From: Verrucomicrobiales bacterium
Lineage (GTDB): Bacteria > Verrucomicrobiota > Verrucomicrobiia > Limisphaerales > F1-80-MAGS106
Length of the DNA stretch: 8,452 nt
Reading direction: 5' to 3'
Assembly: GCA_947487925.1 (NCBI GenBank)
Contig: CANLCA010000098.1
Location: forward strand, 1 to 8,452
Below the pieces are notes generated by a model. It saw only the letters and a program-made list of their open reading frames with translations. It did no database searches and was not told where the DNA came from. This document shows, piece by piece, positions 6,648 to 8,452 of this stretch. Within the stretch, counting starts at the first letter, position 1. Every line of letters begins with the position of its first letter. A program made the translations under genes and the position numbers.

Positions 6648-7463
6648 TCAAAAGAAAGGATTGTTCGCTTTTTCCAGCGAAACGGTGGTCACCGGTCCGT
6701 GGCCTGGACAGATCAAAGTCTCGTCAGGCAGTGAAAAAATCTGCTCTTTGATCTTCTTTTTCGCCATAATCGCGTGCTCGCGGGCGCCACCGATAGAGCC
6801 CGCAAAGATCGCATCCCCCACAAGAGCCGCGTTGGGCGCATCCTCAGGCCAGTTGCCGACGACATAAGTCACGCCGTCCTCGGCGTGACCCGGGGTGTCC
6901 CGATTGGTGATTCGAAGGCTCCCCAAGTGGATGAAATCGTTCGACCTGATCCGTTGCTCCGGCGGAGCGTTCTTCGAGCCCGAGTGCACCCGAACCTTCG
7001 GAAACCGCCCACGAATCTGCGGCAAAGCCTCAATGTGATCGTAATGGCTGTGGGTGATAAAAACATGTTTCAACGTCAAACCCTCGGAATCCAGGGTTTC
7101 AAGGACCGGAACAGCATCCAGTCCCGTGTCGAAGAGCGCGGCTTCCCGGGACACTTCATCCCAAACAAGGTAGCAATGGACGCTGAATTTGGGGCCGCAA
7201 GACGTCATCTGACGTATCTCCCTCCACTGGGTAAGATCGATATGCGGAGGTGCCCAACCCTTGGCGATTCTCTCCAGCTTGCTCGCGTCCAACCCCAGCA
7301 ACGCACTCAAAGCAGCCCAATTCACGTTCCCCTGTCCGGAAGATTCGAACGCTGCAAATTCGGATAAAGCCATCCCCGCCGCTGCCGCTGCCTCTTCCCC
7401 ACTCAACCCCATGGAAAACCGGGACTTGGCAACAACGTCCCCAGCGTGATCTTCAATCGACAT
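6648..7463 (-). CDS. MBL-fold metallo-hydrolase with N-terminal HTH domain
   Basis: This 271-residue protein joins two parts. Residues about 8-68 resemble an XRE/Cro-type helix-turn-helix: GLSGEEAAAAAG as the second helix and turn, ALSEFAAFESSG as the recognition helix, then LSALLGLDASKLERIA. Residues about 85-265 form a glyoxalase II-like metallo-beta-lactamase domain with THSHYDHIE (H138, H140, D142, H143), TPGH (H193), GDAIFAGSIGG (D217) and CPGHGPVTT (H255). This is a full set of ligands for two metal ions, so an active hydrolase on thioesters or similar compounds is plausible; the substrate is unknown. The start has AGGG seven bases upstream. It is divergent from tilS and is followed by ychF on the same strand. 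The HTH may bind DNA or be a vestigial dimerisation module. Confidence 0.93.
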   Translation of the reverse strand: MSIEDHAGDVVAKSRFSMGLSGEEAAAAAGMALSEFAAFESSGQGNVNWAALSALLGLDASKLERIAKGWAPPHIDLTQWREIRQMTSCGPKFSVHCYLVWDEVSREAALFDTGLDAVPVLETLDSEGLTLKHVFITHSHYDHIEALPQIRGRFPKVRVHSGSKNAPPEQRIRSNDFIHLGSLRITNRDTPGHAEDGVTYVVGNWPEDAPNAALVGDAIFAGSIGGAREHAIMAKKKIKEQIFSLPDETLICPGHGPVTTVSLEKANNPFF

Positions 7464-7470
7464 GAAGCCA

Positions 7471-7474
7471 CCCT
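7471..7474 (-). promoter_or_regulatory. Ribosome binding site of the HTH-MBL gene
   Basis: On the minus strand AGGG lies seven bases before the ATG at 7463, a normal Shine-Dalgarno distance. It supports the start that includes the HTH domain. Confidence 0.45.
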
Positions 7475-7565
7475 ACCCACAAGGTTCCGATCCTTCCAAG
7501 CCGGAAATAGGATGCTCGACAAGAAAGTTTCGTGTTTTGCCACCAGACGAGTTAGGCTTCTCTCG

Positions 7566-8452
7566 ATGTCTGATCTGGCAAGAAAGGTCCTTCGACAGAT
7601 CCACGCGCAGCAGCTTCTACCAGATGGAGCACGTGTCTTGGTGGCGGTCTCAGGAGGACCGGATTCGATGGCCTTGCTCCACTTTCTTCAGCGCCGTGCC
7701 GCTCAAAAAGGTTGGCGCCTTACGGCAGCCCATTTCAACCACCAGCTCAGAGGCCCCGAAAGCCGGCAGGATGAGGAATTCCTGCGGAGCCATTCGAGGG
7801 AGACCGGAATCCCCTCCGTGTTTGGAACCGCTGATGTCGCTAAGTTGCAGCACAAATCAGGGAAGTCCATTGAAATGGTCGCCAGGCGGCTCCGGCACGA
7901 GTTCTTGGCAAAGGCGGCCGTCGATTCAAATTGTGATCGAATCGCTTTAGGCCACCATGCTGACGATCAGGTCGAGCTCTTCTTTCTTCGCCTTTTTCGA
8001 GGCGCGGGCACGGAAGGGTTGTCCGGCATGTCCTGGATGTCCCCCTCCCCCGCCAACCCAAACCTGCTTCTTGTGAGGCCGTTGCTGGGAACCTGGCGCC
8101 AGAAGGTTTTGGATTACGTCCGCAGTCACAAGATCAAATACCGCCTTGATTCTTCAAACCAGGACACCCGCGTCCTCCGGAACCGCATCCGCCACACTTT
8201 GCTGCCGCTCATCCGCGACTCGGGCTTCGAGATCCGAAACCAGATCCTGGAAACCTGCGACATCCTGGAGTCAGACTCATCCTTTATCGCGGAAGCGACC
8301 AGAAACTGGAAAAATGCTCCCAAAGGCACTTTTGAGACACTTCACCGCGCACTCCAACGATCCCTTTTGAAGCAGGAACTCATGGATGCCGGGGTGCCAC
8401 CCTCTTTCGCCAAGATCGAATTTCTCCGCATGAACCCGGCAAAACGCCTTGC
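7566..8452 (+). CDS. tilS: tRNA(Ile)-lysidine synthetase, 3' end cut by window
   Basis: TilS uses ATP to attach lysine to C34 of the minor tRNA-Ile2 (CAU anticodon), switching it from methionine to isoleucine identity. It is essential in most bacteria. The 295 visible codons hold the N-terminal PP-loop ATPase: VLVAVSGGPDSMALL with SGGPDS at 29-34, AAHFNHQLRGPES at 54-66, SIEMVARRLR at 101-110, and ALGHHADDQVELFFLRLFRG at 127-146. DSSNQDTRVLRNRIRHTLLP (195-214) follows the catalytic core. The usual C-terminal domains lie beyond the edge. An upstream in-frame ATG at 7512 would add 18 residues without family resemblance, and neither start has a good ribosome site. The later one gives a normal distance to the PP-loop and leaves 102 bases to the divergent MBL gene. 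An annotator could prefer 7512. Confidence 0.95.
   Translation, partial: MSDLARKVLRQIHAQQLLPDGARVLVAVSGGPDSMALLHFLQRRAAQKGWRLTAAHFNHQLRGPESRQDEEFLRSHSRETGIPSVFGTADVAKLQHKSGKSIEMVARRLRHEFLAKAAVDSNCDRIALGHHADDQVELFFLRLFRGAGTEGLSGMSWMSPSPANPNLLLVRPLLGTWRQKVLDYVRSHKIKYRLDSSNQDTRVLRNRIRHTLLPLIRDSGFEIRNQILETCDILESDSSFIAEATRNWKNAPKGTFETLHRALQRSLLKQELMDAGVPPSFAKIEFLRMNPAKRL

Noticed and set aside
7485..7513. TTCCGA-17-TAGGAT promoter-like pair before tilS
   Set aside because: The -35 box matches only three of six positions; not distinguishable from chance.
7462..7950. Rightward open frame of 162 codons at the tilS position
   Set aside because: It is out of frame with tilS; the PP-loop and all TilS motifs are in the frame starting at 7512/7566.

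Overview
The window is ordinary protein-coding bacterial chromosome, GC-rich by eye (somewhat above 50%), with ten recognisable genes, no RNA gene, no CRISPR array and no insertion sequence. The gene mix suggests Verrucomicrobiota or a relative in the PVC group. The hints are an exported Gfo/Idh/MocA protein with the 'GLIGLDTSH' nucleotide-binding start, a secreted C39-like papain-fold protein with an FnIII-like tail, an HPr gene directly upstream of gatCA, and mostly Shine-Dalgarno-poor starts. This placement is inference, not proof.

Left part (1-3243). A Gfo/Idh/MocA family gene reads leftward and runs off the left edge. A 195-base divergent gap separates it from a rightward gene for a secreted C39-like cysteine-peptidase-fold protein. 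A 164-base gap follows, then a rightward pair: a YkgJ-type cysteine-cluster protein and an 85-residue helical protein resembling the dimerisation/histidine-phosphotransfer helices of histidine kinases without an ATPase domain. These are the accessory and least understood genes.

Middle and right part (3275-7463). This is a leftward block of housekeeping genes. In transcription order it is an HTH-MBL-fold hydrolase, the ATPase YchF, the phosphocarrier HPr, then GatC and GatA of the tRNA-dependent amidotransferase. HPr, gatC and gatA are tightly spaced (21 and 7 bases) and look like one operon. gatB is not in the window. The left end of this block meets the rightward pair in a 31-base convergent junction. 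At the right edge, tilS (tRNA-Ile lysidine synthetase) is divergent from the MBL gene and is cut by the window end.

Several genes serve translation: GatCA makes Gln-tRNA and/or Asn-tRNA by transamidation, TilS modifies tRNA-Ile2, and YchF binds ribosomes. No convincing new multi-gene system is visible. The most interesting single items are the HTH-MBL fusion, the stand-alone DHp-like protein next to YkgJ, the C39-like protein with an uncertain third catalytic residue, and the HPr-GatCA linkage.
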